Source: Ampullaceana balthica (lineage: Eukaryota > Mollusca > Gastropoda > Lymnaeidae). Taken from it: a stretch of DNA of 64,000 nt. A program made the position numbers and the translations under genes. Where the stretch lies: NCBI GenBank assembly GCA_944989445.1, contig CALYLW010001378.1, positions 53,501 to 117,500 on the forward strand, in the 5' to 3' direction. Positions 47,625 to 59,108 of this stretch are shown piece by piece; the stretch's first letter is position 1, and every line of letters begins with the position of its first letter. Below the pieces are notes generated by a model, which did no database searches, was not told the origin of the DNA, and saw nothing but the letters and a program-made list of their open reading frames with translations.

Positions 47625-48720
47625 CAAACCCGTCAAAACAAAGTTTTTGACTATAAATCCCTTATATATGAGACATAACTAAAAGTATTGATTATGTTCA
47701 AACACGACAAATATTTACATACTGAATCTGTCTTAACTCCCCTTTGCTTTTAACCCGGGTGGGGGGTGGGAGAGGGGAAAGGTCTTGTCACCGATCGCTG
47801 GACCGAGCTCAGCGTGACACGCAAAATGTAAACAAAAGCATGCCGGTTTACCTGGTTAAAACACGTGATGTGTTCATCGAAGGCTGGGGTGAAGTCAAGT
47901 GACCCGTAAAATTTAAACGATAGCGACCGCTACATATAGTTTATATAGATACACTAAAAATGCATTAATTTAATAACTGTACGTTCGATCGATCTGAATT
48001 TGTGATACGATGCATTGTTTGGTGACACAAGTCCGTGTGCCAAATTTCAGCTCGATGGCTTCACGGGAAGTGGGTCAATTTTGACTTCTAATTTTCCGAG
48101 GTGCCCAAGACAGAGAGAAACGGTGGTGAAGTTAATATAAGGGATTTAAAATAACAAACCAGTAAAAACAAAGTTTTTCACTATAAATCCCATTATATAT
48201 GAGTCATAATTACAAATATTGATTATCTTCAAGCGCGACAAACATTTACAGACTGTATCTGCCTTGTATAATCGGGGGTGGGGGTGGGAGAGGTGAAAGG
48301 TCTGGTCACCGATAGCTGGACCAAGCTCAGCGTGACACGTAAAATGTAAACAAAAGCACGCCGGTACTTCGATGGGTCGCGTCACCGCGCGAACTGAGCT
48401 CTCACGTGAAAAAAACAATAACAAACTGTGAAATTGAATTACGTACTTCGTATAGAGATAAACTAAAAATGCATTAATTTAATAACTGTACATTCGATCG
48501 ATCTGAAATTTTGAAACAATGCATTGTTAGGTGACACGGGTCCGTGTGCCAAATTTCAGCTCGATGGCTTCACGGGAAGTGGGTCATTTTTTACTTTTGT
48601 TTTTCCGCGGTGCCCGCCCAAGACAGACAGAGAGAGAGAGAGACAGAGAGAGACAGAGAGAGAGAGACAGAGAGACAGAGACGGCGATGAAGTTAATATA
48701 AGTGATTTAAAAATCAACTT
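47625..48720 (-). mobile_element. Two tandem inverted-repeat units, opposite orientation
   Basis: AAAGTTTTTGACTATAAATC and ATATGAGACATAA occur at 47640, and again with small changes at 48168. TAAGGGATTT junctions lie near 48140 and 48703. Internal landmarks are those of the array at 31880-34640, read in reverse: CGACAAACATTTACAGAC, TGCCAAATTTCAGCTCGATG and GGGAAGTGGGTCA. The first unit spans about 530 bp and includes the C-rich/G-rich insert. Confidence 0.75.
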
Positions 48721-49494
48721 GGTCTTACCAGTATACGTCTTCAATAAACCGCTACGTCATTCGAGAGGGACAGACGTCATACCCGAATTACATACTCTAT
48801 ATATACATCAATGCAATAAAAATAGATTTTAAAAAACACTTTTTAAAAGCTAGTTTTATTTTAGAAATGCACTAAAAAGTAGAAAATAAAAATTTTATAA
48901 AAATGTACTAAAAAGTAGGAAAATAAATTTGAAATTTGAAATTTACAGTCAGAAGAGACCTTAAGTTCCAAATTTATGAAAATGTAAAAGTTTAAAATGA
49001 GACAGGAACGTTAAATCGTAGGTTAAATCGATTTTCTCGTTGTTCGCCATGACTATAAGTCTAGGGTGCTTGCTTAGTTATGTAAAGATATTCATCAAGT
49101 TAAGCAAAGCTATTCGCTAAGTTTATACTGAGCACCCTAGTCTTATCCATTTAATTTATTTTACCCATTAGATTACCTTACACTGTCGTTTACCAATTCT
49201 ACAAATTACCCTATCAATATATTACCTAAAACCGAAGTAAACAATATCTTATATTTTTTAACTTACTATTTTCCAGTATTTTCCCCTATAGGTCAATAAT
49301 TCCTAGACCCACCAAAATCAGCTTGTCTAAACACACACATTAAACGCCTCTATAGATTACAAATACCATAAACTACATCAACTAAAATATTATTAAAACT
49401 CTTTTTATTTAAAATGCATATCCATTTTTAAAAAAACACGAACTATCTTTTGGATCTAGGTTCGATATAGCCGTAGTACTTAAGGCCCAAAATT
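48721..49494. other. Low-copy AT-rich region with a possible LTR remnant
   Basis: CTTCAATAAACCG, then ACGTCATACCCGAATTACA (48737-48792), resemble the R-U5 end of an LTR, but no partner, TATA box or purine tract is visible. GAAAATAAA(A/T)TT is duplicated near 48880 and 48918. The remainder is featureless. Confidence 0.3.
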
Positions 49495-49665
49495 CTCTGG
49501 GTTCCTGGCAACCCACGACATACTCCTTGGCAACCAGCGGCATACTCAGTGGCAATAACGTCATACTCCCTGGAACCCAACGTCGTACTCCCTGGCAAAC
49601 GACGTCACGTTCTCTGGGAACCAACGTCATGTACCGTGGCAACCAACGTCATACAAGGTGGCCTC
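49495..49665. repeat. Degenerate ~30-bp repeat
   Basis: CTGGCAACC(C/A)ACG(A)CATACTCC-like units repeat 6 times with many substitutions. Confidence 0.75.
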
Positions 49666-50220
49666 TTGGGACACTGTAGAGTTGTTGTTATTCTCAAGTG
49701 AACACAAATATATAATAATAATATACAACGTGTACACATTACACTGACGAGTTTATATGTTTGTTAAGTTTCAGATTAAACCCAACAATCCGACTAAAGC
49801 AGCCTCACAATCTCGGCCTTTGTCTTCTTTTTTTTCTAAAATCACTTATGAACTAATCAATTAAATGGTTTAAACCAATTGTTGTACTCGCTTAAAATAA
49901 GCAACTCTCGATTATAGATATCTTTTATGGTTTTTTTGAAATTCGGAAGTGATGAATTCTTTAGTCGAATACCCACGATTCGAATCCGCCCGCCCAAGTG
50001 ATTGGGTCTCCTCTAAACCTTGCAGCCTTAAGGGTGCTAATGTACGCTACTGATAGAGAGGGGCGAGCTGGGCGGACAGCGGTGATATACAGAGGTATAG
50101 ATATTTTCTTTTCTACAGCCGAACAAAGGCGAGAAATAAACTGGGAGAGATGAAGAGATAATGAGATCATGCGACGATGGTGAAATCTGAATACGGAGGG
50201 ATGAGAAAACTCGGTAAGAG
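49666..50220. other. Low-copy spacer
   Basis: No gene is recognised. GATTCGAATCC near 49978 resembles a Pol III B box, but no A box is found at the right distance. Confidence 0.4.
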
Positions 50221-53200
50221 GATCTGAGATAGGAGGGGGGATGTGAGATAGGAGGGAGAGGAAGTGAGATAGGAGTGGGAGGATGTGAGAAAGGAGTGGG
50301 AGGATGTGAGATAGGAGTTGGAGTATGTGAGGAGTGGGAGGTTGCGAGATAGGAGGGAGAGGATGTGAGATTGGAGGGGAGGATGTGAGATAGGAGTGGG
50401 AGAATGTGAGATAGGAGGGAGAGGATGTGAGATTGGAGGGGGAGGATGTGAGATAGGAGTGGGAGGATGTGAGATAGGAGGAGGAGGATGTGAGATAGGA
50501 GTGGGAGGAAGTGAGATAGGAGTGGGAGGATGATGTGAGATATGAGTGGGAGGATGTGAGATAGGAGGAGGATGTGAGATAGGAGTGGGAGGAAGTGAGA
50601 TAGGAGTGGGAGGATGTGAGATAGGAGTGGGAGGATGTGAGATAGGAGTGGGAGTATGTGAGGAGTGGGAGGTTGCGAGATAAGAGGGAGAGGATGTGAG
50701 ATTGGAGGGGAGGATGTGAGATAGGAGTGGGAGGATGTGAGGAGTGGGAGGATGTGAGATAGGAGGGAGAGGATGTGAGATAGGAGTGGGAGGATGTGAG
50801 TAGTGGGAGATGTGAGACGGGAGGTGGAGGATGTGAGATAGGAGTGGGAGGATGTGAGATAGGAGTGGGAGGATGTGAGATAGGAGTGGGAGGATGTGAG
50901 ATAGGAGTGGGAGTACGTGAGATAGGAGTGGGAGGATGTGAGGAGTGGGAGGATGTGAGATAGGAGGGAGAGGATGAGAGATTGGAGGGGGAGGATGTGA
51001 GATAGGAGTGGGAGGATGTGAGATTGGAGGATGTGAGGAGTGGGAGGATGTGAGATACGAGGTGGAGGAGGTGAGATAGGAGTGGGAGGATGTGAGATAG
51101 AAGTGGGAGGATATTTGATAGGAGTGGGAGGATGTGAGATAGAGGGAGAGGATGTGAGATTGGAGGGGAGGATGTGAGATAGGAGTGGAGGATGTGAGAT
51201 AGGAGTGGGAGGATTGTGAGATAGGAGTGGGAGGATGTGAGATTGGAGTGGGAGGATGTGAGATAGGAGGGGAGGATTTAGATGGAGGGAAGGATGTGAG
51301 ATAGGAGGGAAGGACGTGAGATAGGAGTGGGAGGATGTGAGATTGGAGGGGAGGATGTGAGATAGGAGTGGGAGGATGTGAGATAGGAGGGAGAGGATGT
51401 GAGATTGGAGGGAGGATGTGAGATAGGAGGTGGAGATGTGAGATAGGAGTGGGAGGATGTGAGATAGGAGTGGGAGATGTGAGATGGAGTGGGAGGATGT
51501 GAGATAGGAGTGGGAGGATGTGAGATGGAGTGGGAGGATGTGAGATAGGAGGGAGGATGTAGATGGAGGGGAGATGTGAGATAGGAGTGGGAGGATGTGA
51601 GATAGGAGTGGGAGTATGTGAGGAGTGGGAGGTTGCGAGATAGAGGGGAGGATGTGAGATTGGAGGGGAGGATGTGAGATAGGAGTGGGAGGATGTGAGA
51701 TAGGAGTGGGAGGATGTGAGATAGGAGTGGGAGGATGTGAGATAGGAGTGGGAGGATGTGAGATAGGAGTGGGATGATGTGAGATAGGAGGTGGAGGATG
51801 TGAGATAGGAGTGGGAGGATGTGAGATAGGAGTGGGAGGATGTGAGATAGGAGTGGGAGGATGTGAGATAGGAGTGGGAGGATGTGAGATAGGAGGTGGG
51901 AGGATGTGAGATAGGAGTGGAGATGGAGATGGAGGATGTGAGGAGTGGGAGGATGTGAGATAGGAGTGGGAGGATGTGAGATAGGAGTGGGAGGATGTGA
52001 GATAGGAGTGGGAGGATGTGAGATTGGAGTGGGAGGATGTGAGATAGGAGTGGGAGTATGTGAGGAGTGGGAGGTTGCGAGATAGAGGGAGAGGATGTGA
52101 GATTGGAGGGGAGGATGTGAGATAGGAGTGGGAGGATGTGAGATAGGAGTGGGAGGATGTGAGATAGGAGTGGGAGGATGTGAGATAGGAGTGGGAGGAT
52201 GTGAGATAGGAGTGGGATGATGTGAGATAGGAGTGGGAGGATGTGAGATAGGAGTGGGAGGATGTGAGATAGGAGTGGGAGGATGTGAGATAGGAGTGGG
52301 AGGATGTGAGATAGGAGTGGGAGGATGTGAGATAGGAGTGGGAGGATGTGAGATAGGAGTGGGAGGATGTGAGATAGGAGGTGGAGGATGTGAGATAGGA
52401 GTGGGAGGATGTGAGATAGGAGGATGTGAGGAGTGGGAGGATGTGAGATAGGAGTGGGAGGATGTGAGATGGAGTGGGATGATTTGAGATAGGAGGGGAG
52501 GATGTGAGATTGGAGGGGAGGATGTGAGATAGGAGTGGGAGGATGTGAGATAGGAGTGGGAGGATGTGAGATAGGAGTGGGAGGATGTGAGATAGGAGTG
52601 GGAGGATGTGAGATAGGAGTGGGAGGATGTGAGATAGGAGTGGGAGGATGTGAGATAGGAGTGGGAGGATGTGAGATAGGAGTGGGAGATGTGAGATAGG
52701 AGTGGGAGGATGTGAGATGGAGGGGAGGATGTGAGATAGGAGTGGGAGGATGTGAGGAGTGGGAGGTTGCGAGATAGAGGGAGAGGATGTGAGATTGGAG
52801 GGGAGGATGTGAGATAGGAGTGGGAGGATGTGAGATAGGAGTGGGAGGATGTGAGATAGGAGTGGGAGGATGTGAGATAGGAGTGGGAGGATGTGAGATA
52901 GGAGTGGGAGGATGTGAGATAGGAGTGGGAGGATGTGAGATAGGAGTGGGAGGATGTGAGATAGGAGTGGGAGGATGTGAGATAGGAGTGGGAGGATGTG
53001 AGATAGGAGTGGGAGGATGTGAGATAGGAGTGGGAGGATGTGAGATAGGAGTGGGAGGATGTGAGATAGGAGGTGGGAGGATGTGAGATAGGAGTGGGAG
53101 GATGTGAGATAGGAGTGGGAGGATGTGAGATAGGAGTGGGAGGATGTGAGATAGGAGTGGGAGGATGTGAGATAGGAGTGGGAGGATGTGAGATAGGAGG

Positions 53201-55405
53201 GGAGGATGTGAGATAGGAGTGGGAGGATGTGAGATAGGAGTGGGAGGATGTGAGATAGGAGTGGGAGGATGTGAGATAGGAGTGGGAGGATGTGAGATAG
53301 GAGTGGGAGGATGTGAGATAGGAGTGGGAGGATGTGAGATAGGAGTGGGAGGATGTGAGATAGGAGGTGGGAGGATGTGAGATAGGAGTGGGAGGATGTG
53401 AGATAGGAGTGGGAGGATGTGAGATAGGAGTGGGAGGATGTGAGATAGGAGTGGGAGGATGTGAGATAGGAGTGGGAGGATGTGAGATGGAGTGGGATGA
53501 TGTGAGATAGGAGGGGAGGATGTGAGATAGGAGTGGGAGGATGTGAGATAGGAGTGGGAGGATGTGAGATAGGAGTGGGAGGATGTGAGATAGGAGTGGG
53601 AGGATGTGAGATAGGAGTGGGAGGATGTGAGATAGGAGTGGGAGGATGTGAGATAGGAGTGGGAGGATGTGAGATAGGAGTGGGAGGATGTGAGATAGGA
53701 GTGGGAGGATGTGAGATAGGAGTGGGAGGATGTGAGATAGGAGTGGGAGGATGTGAGATAGGAGGTGGAGGATGTGAGATAGGAGTGGGAGGATGTGAGA
53801 TAGGAGTGGGAGGATGTGAGATAGGAGTGGGAGGATGTGAGATAGGAGTGGGAGGATGTGAGATAGGAGTGGGAGGATGTGAGATAGGAGGTGGAGGATG
53901 TGAGATAGGAGTGGGAGGATGTGAGATAGGAGTGGGATGATGTGAGATAGGAGTGGGAGGATGTGAGATGGAGTGGGATGATGTGAGATAGGAGGGGAGG
54001 ATGTGAGATAGGAGTGGGAGGATGTGAGATAGGAGTGGGAGGATGTGAGATAGGAGTGGGAGGATGTGAGATAGGAGTGGGAGGATGTGAGATAGGAGTG
54101 GGAGGATGTGAGGAGTGGGAGGATGTGAGATAGGAGTGGGAGGATGTGAGATAGGAGTGGGAGGATGTGAGATAGGAGTGGGAGGATGTGAGATAGGAGG
54201 TGGGAGATGTGAGATAGGAGTGGGAGGATGTGAGATAGGAGGTGGAGGATGTGAGATAGGAGTGGGAGGATGTGAGATAGGAGTGGGGAGGATGTGAGAT
54301 AGGAGTGGGAGGATGTGAGATAGGAGTGGGATGATGTGAGATAGGAGTGGGAGGATGTGAGATAGGAGTGGGAGGATGTGAGATAGGAGTGGGAGGATGT
54401 GAGATAGGAGTGGGAGGATGTGAGATAGGAGTGGGAGGATGTGAGATAGGAGTGGGAGGATGTGAGGAGTGGGAGGATGTGAGATTGGAGTGGGAGGATG
54501 TGAGATTGGAGTGGGATGATGTGAGATAGGAGGGGAGGATGTGAGATTGGAGGGGAGGATGTGAGATAGGAGTGGGAGTATGTGAGGAGTGGGAGGTTGA
54601 GATAGAGGGGAGGATGTGAGATTGGAGGGGAGGATGTGAGATAGGAGTGGGAGGATGTGAGATAGGAGTGGGAGGATGTGAGATAGGAGTGGGAGGATGT
54701 GAGATAGGAGTGGGAGGATGTGAGATAGGAGTGGGATGATGTGAGATAGGAGGTGGAGGATGTGAGATAGGAGTGGGAGGATGTGAGATAGGAGTGGGAG
54801 GATGTGAGATAGGAGTGGGAGGATGTGAGATAGGAGTGGGAGGATGTGAGATAGGAGGTGGAGGATGTGAGATAGGAGTGGGAGGATGTGAGATAGGAGG
54901 TGGAGGATGTGAGATAGGAGTGGAAGGATGTGAGATAGGAGGATGTGAGGAGTGGGAGGATGTGAGATAGGAGTGGGAGGATGTGAGATTGGAGTGGGAT
55001 GATTTGAGATAGGAGGGAGAGGATGTGAGATTGGAGGGGAGGATGTGAGATAGGAGTGGGAGGATGTGAGATAGGAGTGGGAGGATGTGAGATAGGAGTG
55101 GGAGGATGTGAGATAGGAGTGGGAGGATGTGAGATAGGAGTGGGAGGATGTGAGATAGGAGTGGGATGATGTGAGATAGGAGGTGGAGGATGTGAGATAG
55201 GAGTGGGAGGATGTGAGATAGGAGTGGGAGGATGTGAGATAGGAGTGGGAGGATATGAGATAGGAGTGGGAGGATGTGAGATAGGATTGGGAGGATGTGA
55301 GATAGGAGTGGGATGATTTGAGATAGGAGGTGGAGGATGTGAGATAGGAGGTGGAGGATGTGAGATAGGAGTGGAAGGATGTGAGATAGCAGGGGGAGGA
55401 TATGA
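50221..55405. repeat. 5.2-kb purine-rich 21-bp minisatellite, ~250 copies
   Basis: The main unit is GATGTGAGATAGGAGTGGGA G. Variants are ATTGGAGGGG, AGGAGGTGG, GAGGGAGAG and copies lacking the central GATAG (GTGAGGAGTGGGAG). The plus strand is almost free of C. The minus strand therefore has no stop codons in any frame, producing a continuous 1,757-codon frame (55440 to 50167) whose 7-residue period ([14 protein letters not shown] or SYLTSSH depending on small indels) shows it is an artefact. Confidence 0.96.
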
Positions 55406-55422
55406 GAAAGAATAGTGTAGAG

Positions 55423-55724
55423 CAGGGGTCGTGAATTCATGGCTGGCGAGCCATATATGGCTCTTTTGATGTCTGCATCTGGCTCGCAGAAAAATGTTTA
55501 TTTTAAAGAAAAAATGTTTCTTCAGACTCCTTTGATCTAAATAATTATTGGGAAAAAAATCCTTTTTATTTTTTTTTATTTTTTATTTTTTTTATATAAA
55601 AATAATTTTTAAAAACAACTCGTCATAAGTCAATAAACTTATTATTTTCTATTTAGATCTATATGGCTTACGTGATGTAAAACATTCTTGAAAGTTTCGA
55701 ATCGGGAAAAGTTTTGAAGGTCCC
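55423..55724. mobile_element. Decayed hAT element, relative of the 30245 copy
   Basis: It starts CAGGGGTCGTGAATTCATGG, directly at the end of the 21-bp array, and contains GAGCCATATATGGCTCTTTT and GACTCCTTTGATCTA. The last motif is also in the element at 30245. The right end, near GGGAAAAGTTTTGAAGGTCC, is only roughly recognisable. Confidence 0.65.
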
Positions 55725-56068
55725 TATTTGGTTGACGAATCAATTCTATCCGAATAGTAATGAGGAGAGCCATACGTGATAGAATACATGAAATAATCAA
55801 GTTTAGGGGTTAGTAACCTTAGGAGTTAGATGACTAGTTAAGGGAGAGAGTTGTGGAATTCGGGATCAAAGTGATCACGGTGATTTCTGTGGAAAAGTGG
55901 CAAAAATACATTGTTTAAGTGTGGTCGGTGTATATGCTTTCGAAAATAGCGGACGATGTGTGCATGTGTAAAAGGGTCCACACAAATGATTGTAGTCGGA
56001 TCAGAAAGTAAACTTTCGTTTTAATCGCGTACTAAGCTAAATAATTTTAGAAACCTTTTTGACAAGAT
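55725..56068. other. Spacer between hAT elements
   Basis: No gene or repeat is recognised. Confidence 0.4.
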
Positions 56069-56135
56069 CAGAGGCGTCACTAGGGTTGGTGTCACCCGGG
56101 GCGGTAGCTCATGATGTCACCCCTTCACGACTGAA

Positions 56136-56518
56136 GGGGCCGTCCATAAATGACGTCACGCGAGGTTGCCGATTTTTACCCCACCCTCCCCCAGCGTCAT
56201 ACTTTGTCACAAAAACTTAGACCCCACCCCTTTTTTACGATATGACGTCACAAAGCTTTGACACCCCTCCCCCAAGCCGTATTTTCTCAATAAAAATTAG
56301 CATTTAGCAAATTATTTTTTGTCATTTCAATATGTATTTAGGGTAAGTCTGCACTGTAATATCGTAACACGCGTGAAGTCATTGAAAACGTAATTAAATA
56401 AATGGTAAATAATCAAATATTTAAGTGGAACTTTTATTTAAAGTTTCGCGTTTTTGATGTGATGTCACATTTCTTAAACACCCCCCTCCTCGTACCACAT
56501 CATCACAGATGCGTGGAC
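56136..56518. mobile_element. Truncated relative of the CATAAAGTACGTCAC transposon
   Basis: It starts GGGGCCGTCCATAAATGACG TCACGCG, followed by C-rich subterminal DNA with ACTTTGTCACAAAAACTTAG and TGACGTCACAAAGCTTTGAC. Toward the right, GTGATGTCACATTTCTTAAA and CATCATCACAGATGCGTGGA lead into a run of Cs where the opposite terminus should be. These terminal and subterminal features match the element at 45126-47433 in type. Confidence 0.6.
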
Positions 56519-56601
56519 CCCCCCCCCTATGGCGGATTAAAAGGGGGGGTAGCTGAACGGGCTAAAGCCCCCAATAATTTAAGGGCCCCCAAACTTTTTA
56601 T

Positions 56602-58385
56602 GAATTATAGTGTATAATAAAGATGCAGGCCATTATGTTTGTACGAATCCCTGAAAATGCCTTGGACAGTCATACGGCAATGCTGCATATGAGTAGGAAG
56701 TATAACGGAAACCAGGCTATTCTTCGTGAGAAGTGCATTGTAGCTCATTATGTGCCGTGCACAGCTCATTCCTTTAATTTGAATGGGAAAAGAGCAGCAG
56801 GTTGTCCTACTGCGGTCAGATTTTTTTGTCTTCTGCAAAATCTTTATACCCGACTTGTTGCATCTACTCATCGTTGACAGGTACTTCAAAAACATATGAA
56901 ATTGATACATGCTAACAAAGCCTTGTCTGACACAAGGCCTGACATTATACTGTAAGGTCTGTTAATAGCTCATACCATGAGAATATCGCAGCACTGGAAG
57001 AATTAGCAACGAATGAAAATCAGCCACGTGACTGCCTACTTGAAGAAGAAGGCTTTCCAAATGGGAAATTGAACAACTGGAAGTCGCTATTTTACTTGAA
57101 ATTTGGGAAACAATTTTAGAAAGGAAGTCTCTCATTGAGTTTGTTAAAAAAAAAGCATTCTTAATTTTATTCCTATGAAGACAAAGGAAAGGAAAAGTGC
57201 GTGGTAAAAACAGTGTAAACAATCTTCAATACTATCAAACAAAAAATAAAGCGTCAGTTTGATAAAGGGACATCAACAAAACAGTATTCTCCTGGAGACA
57301 AAAATTCAAGATTGAGGTATTTCTGGTAATCATTGACAAACTTTCTTAAGTCCTACAACATTGGTTAGGTGCATATAAATACATCCGTGAGAAATTTGGC
57401 TTTCTTACAAAGCTAACTGAGCTCAGCACTTTCGCCATCCGATGGGCAGCAGCCAAGTTAATGGAAGAACATTCAAGTGATTTCGAAGAAGGGGTCGGGT
57501 AAATCCGAAGCAACCGTTTCGTCCCCCTCAAACTACTAGCAACGCCATCGAGCGGTGCCGGTTTAGGGCCAGGAGCGCCAGTACGGATTAGCAAAAAGAG
57601 CCGCGAAGAACGCATTGGACGCCAGCTCTGAGGAAACCTTCCAGTGGGGGTTGCACTCTAGGTAGGTCTTTGATGATCCCCCGGTCTGCGGCGTCCTAAC
57701 CATGGAGACCCGTGTGCTTTGCCGGGATGGCGCCAAAGTGGTAACGGGTCGTAGTAGGAAACTCCACCACCTCCTTGTGAGGGCAACTTAGTGGGAGGCA
57801 TCTTCGACTGTATGTCCTGGATGCCCAGGTGGCCGCTTCAGAAGCGACCGCTTTTTGGGGGGGTCCTCAGCTGTTACGTCCCTTCGGTGGCCAGATGGCT
57901 AAGGGGGTCTTCCGGGAAGACCCATAAAGAGCACTAGGCTCGGGGCTTCTGATTTTCTTCCACATGTAGGTTCATGCGTGATTTCGAAGACTGCTTACCT
58001 TCAGAATTAGTCCAATTTTCAGAATTCTTAAAAAATTTATGTTCCAGCCCCAGGCTCAGGGTAAGGAAAAGGAATTAGCACAAAGCGAAACTCAAAAAAA
58101 CATGCACAGAGCTAAAAATTGTGCTGCTTTTGAATGAGCTATATTTCACACAATCCTTTACAAATGTACACATCGCACTTCGCATCTATCTTTCAATGAT
58201 GACATCAAACTGCAGCTGAGAGCGATCCTTTTCAAAGTTGAAAAGAATATATAATGAGTTAGAATTTGCATGGGACGAAAAAGGCTGAATATGCTCTCTC
58301 TAATGAGCATTGAAAAGGAACTTGTAAGCTTACTCAGCTTTATTGACTTGATTGAAAACTTCGCCATTTGAAAAATTCGCAAACG
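56602..58385 (+). pseudogene. hAT transposase (ZMYM1/DUF4371-like), broken
   Basis: Plus-strand fragments in several frames follow the order of ZMYM1-like hAT transposases. At 56680-56876 one frame reads MSRKYNGNQAILREK and VPCTAHSFNLNGKRAA with LVASTHR, the conserved block around the catalytic D-N-A-x-N-M and C-A-H-x-L-N-L motifs. Near 57074-57130 another frame gives AILLEIWETILER. Near 57378-57489 comes EKFGFLTKL...SSDFEE. A 488-bp insertion follows. After it, 58140-58260 gives TNVHIALRIYLSMMTSNCS, a stop, then ERSFSKLKRI, the C-terminal dimerisation motif of hAT enzymes, with a stop codon where glycine or alanine is usual. MLSLMSIEKELVSLL follows in a new frame near 58290. The N-terminal zinc finger and the first catalytic aspartate region are not found. 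At least four frame changes and several stops make it non-functional. Confidence 0.85.
57490..57977. mobile_element. 488-bp GC-rich insertion with 13-bp target duplication
   Basis: GTGATTTCGAAGA occurs at 57477-57489 and 57978-57990, and the hAT transposase reading continues on both sides (SSDFEE before, SDFEDCLPSEL after). The insert begins AGGGGTCGGGTAAATCCGAA and ends TCCACATGTAGGTTCATGC. It contains the hairpin GGGTCTTCCGGGAAGACCC. It has no inverted termini, coding frame, poly(A) or clear microsatellite tail. The TSD length fits target-primed retrotransposition; the family is unknown to me. Confidence 0.75.
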
Positions 58386-59108
58386 AAAGTTGTAGGTTGA
58401 AATAATAATCATACATATTTTTCAATAATTTTTTGTTATTTCAAATAGAGAAAAGAATTCGTTACCTCATGAATTTTTTTTTAAATACGGAATAACGCGT
58501 AATACTATTGTTTACGGGGGCGCGTTCGAAAGCACTAAACAGCGTAAGTCGGGATGGGACCGTCGTAACCGGAGGACTACCTGTATATAAACATGAATAT
58601 CTATGCTTTCACGCCTTTAATAAATATATATATAAAAATATTAACTCAAAGACATTGAAATCATAATTTTCCTCAAGAAAAACATCAACAAAGAAAACCC
58701 ATCTTTTGATTTTTTTTCTTTGTGGGTATGATAAAAATCGTATTCCCCCCCACCCCACTGTGGTGGAGGGAGTCGTGAGGTGGGATTCGTTCATGCTGTC
58801 GGTGTGTCCAAGCCCAAATGGCTTTATATCTTTTAAAACAGAAGACACAGCCTCTTTCATTCCAGCCTTTTTTAAAGATCTCTCTGCTGCAACTATTTCT
58901 TTTCTTTTTTTCCTAATTTGTTTTAATGTTGTTCGTGTGTTGGGACTGTTTTATTATTGCCAGTTAACTGATATTTTTTAATATGAATTTTCGCGTTTAA
59001 CGTATTTCATTGTATTTCTTAATTTCTTTCTAGATTAAAAAAATTGTCATCTTTTGTTTTCTGACATAAAATCGTACACAGTAAAATTTTAGGCTCGGGT
59101 GTCACCCC
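58386..59108. other. AT-rich 3' part of the hAT remnant
   Basis: No frame is recognised. It could be the 3' untranslated part of the transposon. Confidence 0.35.

Larger units (their letters stand above)
56069..59108 (+). mobile_element. Remains of an autonomous hAT transposon (ZMYM1-like group)
   Basis: The left end CAGAGGCGTCACTAGGG, then GGTGTCACCCGGGGCGG, resembles termini of hAT elements that encode DUF4371/ZMYM1-like transposases. The plus-strand interior encodes such a transposase in pieces (56602-58385). The possible right end, GGGTGTCACCCCCTGATAAC at 59097-59116, runs into the 26-bp array and lacks a clear inverted terminus, so the right boundary is uncertain. Two other insertions interrupt it, at 56136-56518 and 57490-57977. 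Confidence 0.55.

Noticed and set aside
48737..48792. A fourth LTR end (AATAAA followed by CCCGAATTACA)
   Set aside because: Only the 3' part is suggestive; there is no TATA box, no purine tract and no matching second end, so I noted it in the spacer entry only.
49961..50100. tRNA gene or SINE head suggested by GATTCGAATCC
   Set aside because: The B-box match is imperfect and no A box lies at the required distance on either strand.
50167..55440. A 1,757-codon minus-strand open frame
   Set aside because: It follows from lack of C on the plus strand. The peptide period slips among three frames at every small indel, which real coding repeats would not tolerate, and only about 11 residues lie outside the array at the start.
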